From: an uncultured Holophagaceae bacterium
Lineage (GTDB): Bacteria; Acidobacteriota; Holophagae; Holophagales; Holophagaceae
Direction: 5' to 3'
Assembly (NCBI GenBank): GCA_903937385.1
Contig: CAIZZF010000013.1
Location: 1 to 64,000 of the forward strand
Length of the DNA stretch: 64,000 nucleotides
Part shown: positions 26,074 through 34,662 of the stretch, one piece after another
Layout: each line of letters begins with the position of its first letter
Position numbering within the stretch: position 1 is the first letter of the stretch
The notes under the pieces: model-generated
Database searches by the model: none
The model's input: the letters and a program-made list of their open reading frames with translations, nothing else
What the model was told of the DNA's origin: nothing
Made by a program: the position numbers and the translations under genes

Positions 26074-28326
26074 ATGAAGAAAAGACAGGAAGCCCTCGAC
26101 TACCATTCGCAGGGACGAAAAGGGAAGATCGAAGTCGTGGCTACCAAGCCCTGTTCCACGGCCCGGGACCTGTCCCTCGCCTACTCCCCCGGCGTCGCCG
26201 AACCCTGCCTCGCCATCGAGAAGGATCCTGAGCTTGCCTACGAGTACACGGCCAAGGGCAACCTGGTTGCTGTGATCTCCAACGGCACTGCGGTACTCGG
26301 CCTCGGCAACATCGGCGCGCTGGCCGGCAAGCCCGTCATGGAGGGCAAGGGTGTCCTCTTCAAGCGCTTCGCTGACATCGACGTGTTCGACATCGAAGTG
26401 GACGAGCTCGACATCGACCGGTTCTGCCAGGTCGTCAAGGCCCTGGAGCCCACCTTCGGCGGCGTGAACCTCGAGGACATCAAGGCCCCCGAGTGCTTCG
26501 AGATCGAGACCCGCCTCAAGAAGGAAATGAACATCCCCGTCTTCCATGACGACCAGCACGGCACGGCCATCATCAGCACCGCCGCCCTCATGAACGCCTC
26601 CGAGATCGTCGGCAAGAAGCTCGGTGACATGAAGGTCGTGTTCTCCGGCGCCGGCGCCTCCGCCATCGCCTGCGCGAACATGATGATCAACGCCGGCGTC
26701 AAGCTGGAGAACCTCTGGCTCTGCGACACCAAGGGCCTGGTCTACACCGGCCGCAAGGAAGGCAACAACAAGTACAAGGATCGGTTCGCCAAGCCCAGCG
26801 AGTGGCGCACCCTGGCCGACACCATCGCGAACGCGGACGTCTTCGTGGGCTGCTCCAGCAAGGGCGCCCTGAGCCCCGAGATGCTGCTGAGCATGGCCAA
26901 GGATCCCATCGTGTTCGCCCTGGCGAACCCGGACCCCGAGATCGACTACCCGACGGCCATGGCCACCCGGACTGACATCATCCTGGCCACGGGCCGCAGC
27001 GACTATCCCAACCAGGTGAACAACGTCCTGGGCTTCCCCTTCATCTTCCGGGGTGCTCTGGACGTGCGTGCCTCCGAGATCAACGAGCCCATGAAGCTGG
27101 CCGCCGCCCAGGCGCTGGCCGCCCTGGCCCGCGAGGAAGTGCCGGACTCTGTCAGCCGCGCCTACTCCGGCCAGAAGTTCACCTTCGGCCGGGAATACAT
27201 CATCCCCAAGCCCTTCGATCCCCGCGTGCTGCTGTGGGTGGCTCCGGCCGTCGCCAAGGCCGCCATGGATTCCGGCGTTGCCAGGCAGCCCATCGCCGAC
27301 ATGAAGGCCTACATCGAGCGCCTTGAGGGCCTCCAGGGCCGCAGCAAGGACGTCATCCGCAGCGTGGTGAACCGCGCCAAGGAGAATCCCAAGCGCGTGG
27401 TCTTCCCTGAAGGCGACCACCCCCTGATCCTGCAGGCGGTCTCCCAGATGGTGGACGAAGGCATCTGCGTGCCGATCCTCCTCGGCAGCCCCGAGAAGAT
27501 CAAGGCCGTCGCCGCCGACCACGGCATCGACCTGGCGGGCATCGAGATCCTCGATCCCACCACGGTGGCCTGGCGCCAGGAGGCCGAGGACGAGTATTGG
27601 AAGATCCGCAACCGTCGCGGCGTCACCAAGTTCGAGGCCAAGCGGAAGGTGCGCGAGCGCATCTACTTCGGCGCCCTCATGTGCCGCATGGGCAAGGCCG
27701 ATGGCCTCATCGCCGGCCTGACCTCCTACTACCCCGACACCATCCGGCCCTGCCTCGAAGTGATCGGCACCCGCAAGGGCGTCAAGCGCGTCTGCGGCGT
27801 CTACACCATGGTGCTGAAGAACCGCGTCCTGTTCTTCTCCGACACCACCATGAACATCGAGCCGGACAGCGAAGAGCTGGCGGAGATCGCCCTCCTCACC
27901 GCGGACCTGGTCAAGGACACCTTCAACATGGAACCGAAGGTGGCCATGCTCTCCTTCTCCAGCTTCGGCAGCGTCGAGCACCCCCTGGTCCGCAAGGTCC
28001 AGAAGGCCACCGAACTGGTCAAGGCCCGCCGGCCCGAGCTCAAGTGCGACGGCGAGATGCAGGCTGACACCGCCCTCGGTGCCGACATCCTGGCCGAGAA
28101 CTACCCCTGGGTGGACCTGCCGGGCGGCGCGAACGTGCTGATCTTCCCCGACCTCACCAGTGGCAACATTGCCTACAAGCTGGTGCAGCGGCTGGCGGGC
28201 GCCGAGGTCATCGGCCCCATCACCTGCGGCATGGCGGCTCCCGTCCATGTCCTGCAGCGGCACAGCGACCTGAATGACATCATCCACCTCACGGCCCTCA
28301 CGGTCGTCGAGGCGCAGAAGAAGTAG
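26074..28326 (+). CDS. maeB: NADP-dependent malic enzyme with phosphotransacetylase-like domain
   Basis: The 750-residue fusion enzyme oxidatively decarboxylates malate to pyruvate, linking the TCA cycle to gluconeogenesis and NADPH supply. The malic N-terminal domain ([13 protein letters not shown]-like [31 protein letters not shown]) is followed by the NAD(P)-binding domain ([16 protein letters not shown]). A phosphotransacetylase-like domain runs from about 430 to the end ([28 protein letters not shown]). That C-terminal domain is regulatory in MaeB enzymes. AAGGAG lies 7 bases before the ATG at 26074; the GTG at 26068 is too close to it. Confidence 0.96.
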   Translation: MKKRQEALDYHSQGRKGKIEVVATKPCSTARDLSLAYSPGVAEPCLAIEKDPELAYEYTAKGNLVAVISNGTAVLGLGNIGALAGKPVMEGKGVLFKRFADIDVFDIEVDELDIDRFCQVVKALEPTFGGVNLEDIKAPECFEIETRLKKEMNIPVFHDDQHGTAIISTAALMNASEIVGKKLGDMKVVFSGAGASAIACANMMINAGVKLENLWLCDTKGLVYTGRKEGNNKYKDRFAKPSEWRTLADTIANADVFVGCSSKGALSPEMLLSMAKDPIVFALANPDPEIDYPTAMATRTDIILATGRSDYPNQVNNVLGFPFIFRGALDVRASEINEPMKLAAAQALAALAREEVPDSVSRAYSGQKFTFGREYIIPKPFDPRVLLWVAPAVAKAAMDSGVARQPIADMKAYIERLEGLQGRSKDVIRSVVNRAKENPKRVVFPEGDHPLILQAVSQMVDEGICVPILLGSPEKIKAVAADHGIDLAGIEILDPTTVAWRQEAEDEYWKIRNRRGVTKFEAKRKVRERIYFGALMCRMGKADGLIAGLTSYYPDTIRPCLEVIGTRKGVKRVCGVYTMVLKNRVLFFSDTTMNIEPDSEELAEIALLTADLVKDTFNMEPKVAMLSFSSFGSVEHPLVRKVQKATELVKARRPELKCDGEMQADTALGADILAENYPWVDLPGGANVLIFPDLTSGNIAYKLVQRLAGAEVIGPITCGMAAPVHVLQRHSDLNDIIHLTALTVVEAQKK

Positions 28327-28334
28327 CTTTATTT

Positions 28335-28362
28335 AGCTGTCAGCTATCAGCTGTCGGCTGTC
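28335..28362. repeat. Tandem heptamer repeat
   Basis: Four tandem 7-base units, AGCTGTC, AGCTATC, AGCTGTC and GGCTGTC, lie directly after the maeB stop and before the terminator hairpin. Repeats of this AGCTNTC type are seen between genes in many bacterial genomes and vary in copy number between strains. Function is unknown. Confidence 0.7.
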
Positions 28363-28375
28363 AGTGATCCATTGA

Positions 28376-28397
28376 GCGGGGGCCTTCGGGCCCCTGC
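28376..28397. terminator. Terminator hairpin after maeB
   Basis: A 9-bp GC stem (28376-28384 with 28389-28397, one G-T wobble) capped by a TTCG tetraloop lies between the convergent maeB and SirB1-like genes and abuts the latter's stop codon. The following TTATTT is only weakly T-rich in the maeB direction. Confidence 0.75.
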
Positions 28398-29189
28398 TTA
28401 TTTCTCCAGCGCCTGCAGCCAGGCCTGGATCTCGGGGTCGGACTCGGGGCTGAGCAGGAGTGCCTCGCGCAGGTCGACCAGGGCCGGACCGGGTTCATTC
28501 CGCTGGAGGTGCACAAAGGCGCGCTCCTTGAGGGGCCGCGGGTTCCCGGCATCCAGCAGGACGAGGTGGGTGCTGGTCCAGATGGCCTCGTCCCAGCTCT
28601 CGGCCTGCATGAAGCGCTGATGCAGGTTGCGCACCAGGCGGGCGAGGATCTGGCGGTCCGGCGTGGCGCGCAGCATCTCCGGGTGGAAGGCCACCCGGCC
28701 CGCCGTGGCGGACTTGACGAGGTGCTCGCCGCTCTCCTCGCCCACGGGTCGCCCCTGATGAAAGGGGTCGAAGCAGAGCAGCCCGAGGTCCGTGCGCAGG
28801 GCGGCGATGAAGTGTCCGGGCAGACCCACCCCCACGGCGTCGAAGCCCAGCCGCCGGGCCAGGTCCACCCAGAGGATGGAGAGGGCGATGGGCAGGCCTT
28901 TGCGACGAGAGACCACCTCGGGCAGCAGGGCGTTCAGGGGGTCGTCGTAGGTCTCCCGGTCGCCCCGGAAGCCCAGCTCGACGAAGAGCAGGTCGTTCAG
29001 GGCATCGATGGCCTTGTGGGTGTTCCAGGGCAGGGGCATGCGGCCCGCCAGGGTGAAGGCCCACTCGTTCAGCTGAAGGTTCAGGTGGGAGGGGTCCGGG
29101 TCATCCAGGGCCGGGGCCACGGCGTGGATGGCCCCTTCCGCCAGGTTCCGGCACTCGGGATCGGCCTGCAGATACTCGAGGAGGGACAT
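28398..29189 (-). CDS. SirB1-family transglutaminase-like protein
   Basis: This 263-residue protein matches the SirB1/Transglut_core2 family: N-terminal helices, DDPLNALLPEVVSRRKGLPIALSILW, GVGLPGHFIAAL, a CFDPFHQGRPVG motif, and a C-terminal TPR-like pair (WDEAIWTSTHLVLLDAGNP, RNEPGPALVDLREALLL). Family members lack a clear transglutaminase catalytic triad and their function is unknown. The start ATG overlaps the upstream stop as TGATG, so it is coupled to the coiled-coil membrane gene. An earlier in-frame start is not supported. Confidence 0.85.
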   Translation of the reverse strand: MSLLEYLQADPECRNLAEGAIHAVAPALDDPDPSHLNLQLNEWAFTLAGRMPLPWNTHKAIDALNDLLFVELGFRGDRETYDDPLNALLPEVVSRRKGLPIALSILWVDLARRLGFDAVGVGLPGHFIAALRTDLGLLCFDPFHQGRPVGEESGEHLVKSATAGRVAFHPEMLRATPDRQILARLVRNLHQRFMQAESWDEAIWTSTHLVLLDAGNPRPLKERAFVHLQRNEPGPALVDLREALLLSPESDPEIQAWLQALEK

Positions 29190-29677
29190 CAGGCGTTCCG
29201 GCGGAGGATGGCCCGCGCGATCAGGCCCAGCACCACGAGGCCGAGCGCGCCGTAGACCCAGCGCTGCCATGAGTTTGTGGCGGCGTTGACCTTGCGGGTC
29301 TCATCGGCCTTGCGGATGTTCTCCTCAATGGAGATCTTCGACTGGACCTCGCGGGCGTCCTTGACGGCTTTCTGGGCCGAGTCCCGGGAGGTCTTCAGCT
29401 CCTTGGCGGCGTCCTGTTCCTCTTCCGCTCCCAGCACGGCGATGCGCCGGGGCGGCGGATTCGGGGCCTGGTAGCGAGCGGGGACCGCAGGGCCATCCTC
29501 CTGGTCCTGGGTCGGCATCTTCCCGTCCTGGAAGGAGTCGGACAGGGCCTGGACGTCCTCGCGCAGCCCCTGGAGCACCTGGTTCTGGCGGTAGAGCTGG
29601 GCGCCCTGGACCCAGAGCAGGGCCAGCTGGAGGGCCAGCAGGGTCGGGATGGTCCAGCGGAAGGAGGAGCGTCGCAT
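29189..29677 (-). CDS. Coiled-coil membrane protein of unknown function
   Basis: The 162-residue protein has an N-terminal membrane helix (WTIPTLLALQLALLWVQGAQL), a roughly 100-residue charged alpha-helical stretch with Glu/Lys-rich heptads (KELKTSRDSAQKAVKDAREV), and a C-terminal membrane helix (WVYGALGLVVLGLIARAIL). I do not recognise a family. Its ATG follows the TGA of the phosphatase gene without a gap, and its own TGA overlaps the start of the SirB1-like gene. It may hold or tune the phosphatase in the membrane, but that is inferred from position only. Confidence 0.75.
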   Translation of the reverse strand: MRRSSFRWTIPTLLALQLALLWVQGAQLYRQNQVLQGLREDVQALSDSFQDGKMPTQDQEDGPAVPARYQAPNPPPRRIAVLGAEEEQDAAKELKTSRDSAQKAVKDAREVQSKISIEENIRKADETRKVNAATNSWQRWVYGALGLVVLGLIARAILRRNA

Positions 29678-32233
29678 TCAGGCCTCTCTTCCCAGGATAA
29701 ACAGGGTGCGGTCGTCCGGGTTCCGGGTATCGAAGGCGGACACGTCCTGGAAGATCGCCTCGCAGGCCGCCCGGGGGCTGCCGGTGCCCCAGAGGCGGCG
29801 CAGCTGGCCGCAGAGCCGGGGCAGGCCGTAGAGCTCGCCATCCCGGTTCATGGCCTCGGAGAGCCCATCGCTATAGAGCACCAGCCAGGCCTTCGGAGGC
29901 AGGGTACCCTCCGTGACTTGCCAGTCGCCGGGGCCTGCCGGCCGGAGGCCCAGCCCTCGCCCGCCCGGGGTCAGTTCCGTGGTGCCATCCTCGCCTGGAT
30001 GCTGGAGGAACAACGCGCCAGGGTGCCCGGCCCGCGCCAGCCGGTAGTTCCCGGCCGCGTCCCACTCCAGCAGGATCAGGGTGAGGAAGCCCCGCTGGCC
30101 CAGGAGGTGACGGAGGGTCTGATCCAGCGACGCCAGGATCTCCGCCAGGCCCTGGTCCTCGCTCTGGGCGGCCTGCTCCAGCAGGGCCGTGGCCTGGGCC
30201 ATGTAGAGGGCCGCGGCGAGGCCCTTGCCGCAGACATCCCCCACGGCCGCCAGCCAGTTGCCGCTCGGGCGGCGCTTGACGAACAGGAGGTCGCCCCCGG
30301 TCTCCAGGGCGGGCTCCAGGCGCAGCGCCACCTGGAAGCCGGGGATGGGCGGCACCTGGGAGGTCACCAGCCCCTCCTGGATGCGCCGGGCGGTCTCCAG
30401 CTCCTGGCTGAGGCGCTCCTGCGCCACCAAGCGCTGGTGCATCACGGCGGTCTCCAGCGAGCCGCCCGCGGCCTGGGCGACCTCGCGGAGCAGGTCCCGG
30501 TCCTCTCGGCTGTAGCTCAGCTGGGCGTACTTGCCGCCCAGCAGCACCACGCTGTGGGGCGCATCCCCGGCGAGGATGAGAAGGAGCAGCTGCGCCTCCA
30601 GGGCATCCATGTGGGCCCGCAGGGTGCCGCCCTGCTCCCGGATCCAGTCGGCCTCCTCGCTGCCCAGGCCCAGCACCAGCTCCTGATTGTCCCGGGCCAG
30701 TCGCAGCAGCCCCGCCGGGAGCCTTAGGGGCTGGGCCGGGAAGTGGATGCGGCGCTCCTCGCGATCTGTGGCCTCGGCCGCGGGGAGGAGCACCAGCTGG
30801 TCCTGGACGGGCAGGATCTCGAGGGAGTGCGGCTGGAAGGCCTCGTCCAGGGCCCGGCGCACGGACTTGAGCAGGGACTCTTCGCTGAAGCGCTTGCGGG
30901 GCTCCCGCACGATGCTGAGGGCCACCTCCCGGGTGCTGGCGAAGTCGCGCCGGAAGCGGCGGCGGATGGTGCGCACCAGGCGGCGCAGGGCCCAGCCCAG
31001 GGGCAGGGCGAGGAGGCCGATGAGGGCGCCGGCCCAGCCGGAGGGAATCGCTGCCAGGTGCGAGAAGGCCCAGGCCAGCCCGCCCAGGTAGGCGGCGAGG
31101 GTGAGGCCGAGCACCGCCATGTAGCTGACCCAGCGCAGGAGCACCACGCGCACGTCGAAGAGCCCATGGCGGAAGATGGCGAAGGCGAAGGTCAGGGGCA
31201 GCAGGGGTGCCGGGAGCATGAAGATGAAGACCTGCCGGCGGAACAGGAGGCTGCTCCCGAACCGGGCCTGGAGCAGGGCCCAGGCCAGCAGGTCCAGGCA
31301 GAGGACGGCGGCGACGATCAGGGAGGGCAGCAGGGCTCGGCGGTGGTGGTCCGGGGCGCGGATGACGCCCACCACGAAGAACCCGAGCCCCGTGAGCGCC
31401 GCGGCAAAGTAGAGGCCGATCGTCAGGATGCCGAAACCCATGAGGAACGCCCGGAGCGTGGCATCTGGCGACCCGCCACCGGGGGTGAGCAAGACGCCGC
31501 TCCCTGCCACGACCCAGAGGCGGGCCAGGGCCTGGACCAGGGCCAGCACCACGAAGGTGCCGTAGAGCGCCCGCAGGAAGCCCCGGTGTTTCCGCCACTC
31601 GAAGGGGTGCGGGAAGCGCAGGAAGAAGTGCACCCAGAGCGGGGGCAGCAGCGCCGCGGCGACGGCGCCCATGAGGATGATGACGACGGTCATGGCCACG
31701 GGCGCATTGCCGGCGACATTCGCGCCGGAGAGCAGCAGGGCCGTCGCGGCCAGGTAGAAGAAGTGCCGGGAGGACTTCCGCTCCGGCGCCGAGAGGACCA
31801 CCAGCAGGCTGATGGCCCAGGCGAGGATGCCGTTGGCCAGCAGGGCCAGCTGCACCAGGTCCAGGGGCTTGACCAGGCGGATGGGAATGAGGATCTGGCG
31901 GCCCTGGCGCTTGACGGTGTAGATCAGGATGGTGCCTTCGGGCTTTGCGTTGATGTAGCGCTGCGCCTTCAGGGTGCCTTCCACCGTGGGCTCGTAGGCG
32001 CGCCCCTGGATCTTCACCAGCTCGTCACCCTCCAGCAGTCCGGCCTCTTCTGCGACGCCGTCCGGCAGGATCTCCCGGATGACCACCCGGCCCTTCTCCA
32101 CCACCCAGGAGCACTGGTCGTCGGACTGGGCGAAGACCCACTGGTTCAGCGCATAGGACCCCAGCGCCAGCGTCAGGCAGGCGAAGCTGATCCAGAGCAG
32201 GCGCCAGCGGATGCGTTTCAGGTAGGGGTTCAT
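29678..32233 (-). CDS. PDZ-membrane-SpoIIE-type (PP2C) serine phosphatase
   Basis: This 851-residue protein combines an N-terminal membrane helix, a PDZ domain (about 40-115; DGVAEEAGLLEGDELVKIQGR), a membrane region of about eight helices (125-410), a linker and GAF-like region (430-600), and a C-terminal PP2C/SpoIIE phosphatase domain (about 615-850). Metal-binding motifs are visible: GGD at 646-648, GDVCGKG at 665-671, YSDG at 787-790 and DDRT at 840-843. The usual second acidic residue after GGD is replaced (GGDLLFV). RsbU-type enzymes of this class act on anti-sigma-antagonist proteins, but no such gene is nearby. It heads an operon of three coupled genes. Confidence 0.88.
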   Translation of the reverse strand: MNPYLKRIRWRLLWISFACLTLALGSYALNQWVFAQSDDQCSWVVEKGRVVIREILPDGVAEEAGLLEGDELVKIQGRAYEPTVEGTLKAQRYINAKPEGTILIYTVKRQGRQILIPIRLVKPLDLVQLALLANGILAWAISLLVVLSAPERKSSRHFFYLAATALLLSGANVAGNAPVAMTVVIILMGAVAAALLPPLWVHFFLRFPHPFEWRKHRGFLRALYGTFVVLALVQALARLWVVAGSGVLLTPGGGSPDATLRAFLMGFGILTIGLYFAAALTGLGFFVVGVIRAPDHHRRALLPSLIVAAVLCLDLLAWALLQARFGSSLLFRRQVFIFMLPAPLLPLTFAFAIFRHGLFDVRVVLLRWVSYMAVLGLTLAAYLGGLAWAFSHLAAIPSGWAGALIGLLALPLGWALRRLVRTIRRRFRRDFASTREVALSIVREPRKRFSEESLLKSVRRALDEAFQPHSLEILPVQDQLVLLPAAEATDREERRIHFPAQPLRLPAGLLRLARDNQELVLGLGSEEADWIREQGGTLRAHMDALEAQLLLLILAGDAPHSVVLLGGKYAQLSYSREDRDLLREVAQAAGGSLETAVMHQRLVAQERLSQELETARRIQEGLVTSQVPPIPGFQVALRLEPALETGGDLLFVKRRPSGNWLAAVGDVCGKGLAAALYMAQATALLEQAAQSEDQGLAEILASLDQTLRHLLGQRGFLTLILLEWDAAGNYRLARAGHPGALFLQHPGEDGTTELTPGGRGLGLRPAGPGDWQVTEGTLPPKAWLVLYSDGLSEAMNRDGELYGLPRLCGQLRRLWGTGSPRAACEAIFQDVSAFDTRNPDDRTLFILGREA

Positions 32234-32258
32234 GAGGCCTTTGTGGAAAAATGACCAG

Positions 32259-32993
32259 ATGGTGCAGAGCGAACGGAACGGCAGGTCCTGCTGGGTGCTG
32301 GTGGGCGGAAGGCGGCGGCTGGGCCGGGCGCTCGCGGAGGATCTGGCTCGGGATCACGACCTGGTGCTGACGAGTTCAGAGCCCTGGGAGGGGGAAACCT
32401 GGGTGGAAGACCTGGCGGAAACAGCCCAGATCCGGACCCTGCAGTGGGATGCCGAGAGCCCCGATCTGGTTTCCCGAATGATGGCAGATCTGGATACTCT
32501 CCAGGCCCAGGGCTGGGTTATTTCCGGGGTGGTATTGCTGGCCGGGACCTTCCCCGAGAGCCCCCTGGGCACTTGGACGCCGGAGTCCCTGGAGGCCACC
32601 TGGCGCCTGAACCTCGGCTTCCCTTTCCTCTGCGCCCAGGCCCTGGCGCCCCGCCTCGCGGAGGGGGCCTGCCTGCAGCTGCTGCTGGACACGTCGCTCC
32701 ACCATCCCTGGCTCAAGCGCCTGCCCTACAGCGCCGCCAAGGCCGGACTGGCTGCGCTGGTGCCGGGCCTGGCCCAGCTGCTGGCCCCCCGGGTGCGGGT
32801 GGTGGGCCACGCCCTGGGCACCCTGCTGCCCGCCGAGGGATCGGATCCTGCCTTCCTGGCCAGCCGGACCCTGCTGAAACGGATCGGGGAGCCCGCCGAT
32901 CTCTGCCGCGCCGTGCGCTACGCCGCGGACAGCCCCTTCCTGACCGGGGAGATCCTCACCCTGGATGGGGGACGGCGCTGGGTCGACCGCTGA
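32259..32993 (+). CDS. Short-chain dehydrogenase/reductase
   Basis: This 244-residue Rossmann-fold oxidoreductase has the nucleotide loop as VLVGGRRRLGRALAEDLA (in place of TGxxxGIG). The active site is Ser in LLLDTSLHH and Tyr/Lys in PYSAAKAGLA (YxxxK), and the C-terminus has FLTGEILTLDGGRRW. The dinucleotide loop and overall style resemble pteridine reductase/FolM-like members, but the substrate is unassigned. The start at 32259 precedes the conserved strand directly; it has no clear ribosome site. Only 25 bases separate it from the divergent phosphatase start, so its promoter must lie inside that gene. Confidence 0.8.
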   Translation: MVQSERNGRSCWVLVGGRRRLGRALAEDLARDHDLVLTSSEPWEGETWVEDLAETAQIRTLQWDAESPDLVSRMMADLDTLQAQGWVISGVVLLAGTFPESPLGTWTPESLEATWRLNLGFPFLCAQALAPRLAEGACLQLLLDTSLHHPWLKRLPYSAAKAGLAALVPGLAQLLAPRVRVVGHALGTLLPAEGSDPAFLASRTLLKRIGEPADLCRAVRYAADSPFLTGEILTLDGGRRWVDR

Positions 32994-33071
32994 GAATCCA
33001 GGTTCACTCGGGATTTCAGGATAGGCACCAAGACACGCCCACCCCCTGTGTACTCCCCGCACGCTCAGGGG

Positions 33072-33192
33072 AAAGCAACCACGCTCGCAGAGAAAAGACG
33101 AGTGGAGCGGAGGGGCGCTGAGGGCTTCGGATTACCCGCTGTTCTCTGCAAACCTCAGTCCTCTCTGCAGCCTCTGCGAGAGTGGTTGCTTT
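33072..33192. repeat. Structured intergenic inverted-repeat element
   Basis: Arms of 21 bases at 33072-33092 and 33172-33192 are complementary with one mismatch (AAAGCAACCAC.CTCGCAGAG), enclosing about 79 bases with further self-complementary parts (TTCTCTGC and CCTCAG pairing with the left side). An AGGCACCAAGACACG block lies just to the left at about 33024-33038. Sequence style resembles the CTCTGCG...AGGCACCAAGA intergenic repeats seen in many environmental genomes. It fills the gap between the SDR gene and the convergent DUF2911 gene and could also act as a terminator. Confidence 0.55.
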
Positions 33193-33263
33193 GCCTGGGA
33201 GATGGATGAGGCCATGGAAGGGTTGGCATTCCCAGAAGTCCCGGAAGAACCTAAATCCGGGGC

Positions 33264-34118
33264 TCAGCCCTTCTTCCAGGCCGCGATCTCCTTCTCGAGG
33301 TTTTCAGTGTATTCCTTGGGCGCTTTGTCCTTGGATAGGTCGATCGCCTTCTGGATGTGCACCAGGGCCTCGGGCAGGCGCTTGGCGTCTTTGTAGATCC
33401 GGGCAGCGGTCTCATGGTTCCAGAAGCTGTCCCCGGCCTTCAGGCTCTTCTCGATCCAGGCCAGGGCCAGCTGGGGCTCGAGGCCCTGTTCCTGGCAGTA
33501 CTTGGCGGCCTGGTACCAGGGCACCCAGTCGGTCTCCGGGGCCTTTTTCAGCGTGGCCTCCAGGTGGGCCCAGTAGATGCCCTTGGTGTCGAAGCTCAGC
33601 TGGAAGCTGACGCGCAGCTTCTCCCAGGCCAGCTCGATCACGGCGTTGGCGGCGTCCCTGGGCACGATGCGGTAGTCCAGGCACTCGACCAGGGGACCAG
33701 TCTCGGGCGTGGCCTCCCAGCGCAGCTGGTCTTCTTCCGGCTTGTACTCGTAGGCGCCCCACTGCTTCGCCTTCCGGTTCAGGATCAGCGTCCAGGTCTT
33801 GGGGCCGGGAATGGCGAAGAAGCCGTAGGTGCCCGCCGGAATGTCCTTGCCCGCCACCTTGGCCGCGTGGCTGAGGGTGAGGGTCGTGGCGCTGTTGGCG
33901 CCCACCCGCCAGACCTGGCCGTAGGGGACCAGCTCACCCCAGATCTTGCGGCCCTTGACGAAGGGGCGGGAGAAGGCGAGCTCGACCTTGCTGATGCCGA
34001 TCTCCTGGGAGACCGTGCAGGCGGGGCTGGGGCGCAGGGGCGTCAGGCGCACCGGCGCCGGTTTTTCCTGGGCATTGAGAGCTGTGGCCAGCAGAAGCGG
34101 GAGCAGGAACGGGCGCAT
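33264..34118 (-). CDS. Secreted DUF2911-domain protein with TPR tail
   Basis: The 284-residue protein has a signal peptide (MRPFLLPLLLATALNAQ). The DUF2911 core follows (about 30-170), with KVELAFSRPFVKGRKIWGELVPYGQVWRVGAN, TYGFFAIPGPKTWTLILNR and the WG.YEY block. A short TPR-like pair closes the C-terminus (ALAWIEKSLKAGDSFWNHETAARIY and KRLPEALVHIQKAI). DUF2911 proteins are common secreted proteins in Bacteroidota and Acidobacteria with no known activity. AAAGGAG precedes the ATG by 6 bases; the earlier Met codons are outside the signal peptide. Confidence 0.85.
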   Translation of the reverse strand: MRPFLLPLLLATALNAQEKPAPVRLTPLRPSPACTVSQEIGISKVELAFSRPFVKGRKIWGELVPYGQVWRVGANSATTLTLSHAAKVAGKDIPAGTYGFFAIPGPKTWTLILNRKAKQWGAYEYKPEEDQLRWEATPETGPLVECLDYRIVPRDAANAVIELAWEKLRVSFQLSFDTKGIYWAHLEATLKKAPETDWVPWYQAAKYCQEQGLEPQLALAWIEKSLKAGDSFWNHETAARIYKDAKRLPEALVHIQKAIDLSKDKAPKEYTENLEKEIAAWKKG

Positions 34119-34160
34119 GGGGACTCCTTTGCAGGGAGTCGAGGTTAGCACCCCTCGCCC

Positions 34161-34655
34161 TCAGGAAGCCGCCCCGAAGTGCCACCTCCGCTGGGACTGG
34201 GCGCGGTCCAGGAAGGCCTTCACAGCCCGGGGGTCTACGGTGGCCAGGGTGCCAGACCAGGCCTGGGAGGGGCGCAGCATGGCCAGCATGTCCTCGGGGC
34301 AGCCCACCTGCTCGTAGAGGCGCTCGACAGCCTGGGCCAGCTGAGCGTTGGTGCAGTCCGTGGCCAGGGCCTCGCGGAGGAGGGCCTCGCGCCAGCGGTC
34401 CTGGGCCTGGGCCCAGCGCAGGCTACCGGGCCTGGGGGTGACCCCCTGGGCCTCGGCACAGGCGGCCCAGAGGTGGGCCTCGAAAGTCAGGAGGGCCGAG
34501 CCCTCCAGGGCCCGCAGGCGCTGCACAGCGAGGCCTTCCCCGGGGGCCTGGGACTGGATCTCCAGGGAGCTGAGCAGGCCGAAGTCATAGCCAGCGACGA
34601 GGTCATCCCAGTTCAGGGAGCCGATGTAATCGAGGAAGGCGTCGAGTGGGGACAT
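34161..34655 (-). CDS. Hypothetical protein
   Basis: This 164-residue mainly alpha-helical protein has no recognisable domain, no signal peptide and no membrane segment. Helices include MSPLDAFLDYIGSLNWDDLV, EGSALLTFEAHLWAAC and a Leu/Ala-rich C-terminal half. GAGGA lies 5 bases before the ATG at 34655, inside or just after the end of the agmatinase-like gene, 7 bases from its stop. It is the last gene of a four-gene operon with GNAT, PlsC-type and agmatinase-type genes. The function is unknown. Confidence 0.65.
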   Translation of the reverse strand: MSPLDAFLDYIGSLNWDDLVAGYDFGLLSSLEIQSQAPGEGLAVQRLRALEGSALLTFEAHLWAACAEAQGVTPRPGSLRWAQAQDRWREALLREALATDCTNAQLAQAVERLYEQVGCPEDMLAMLRPSQAWSGTLATVDPRAVKAFLDRAQSQRRWHFGAAS

Positions 34656-34662
34656 GGGTTCC

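Noticed and set aside
25897-28287. Very long minus-strand open frame antisense to maeB
   Set aside because: It is the GC-rich shadow of maeB; the encoded sequence is Gly/His/Leu-rich with no domain, while maeB is fully conserved. Only its 3' part (25348-25896) is a real gene.
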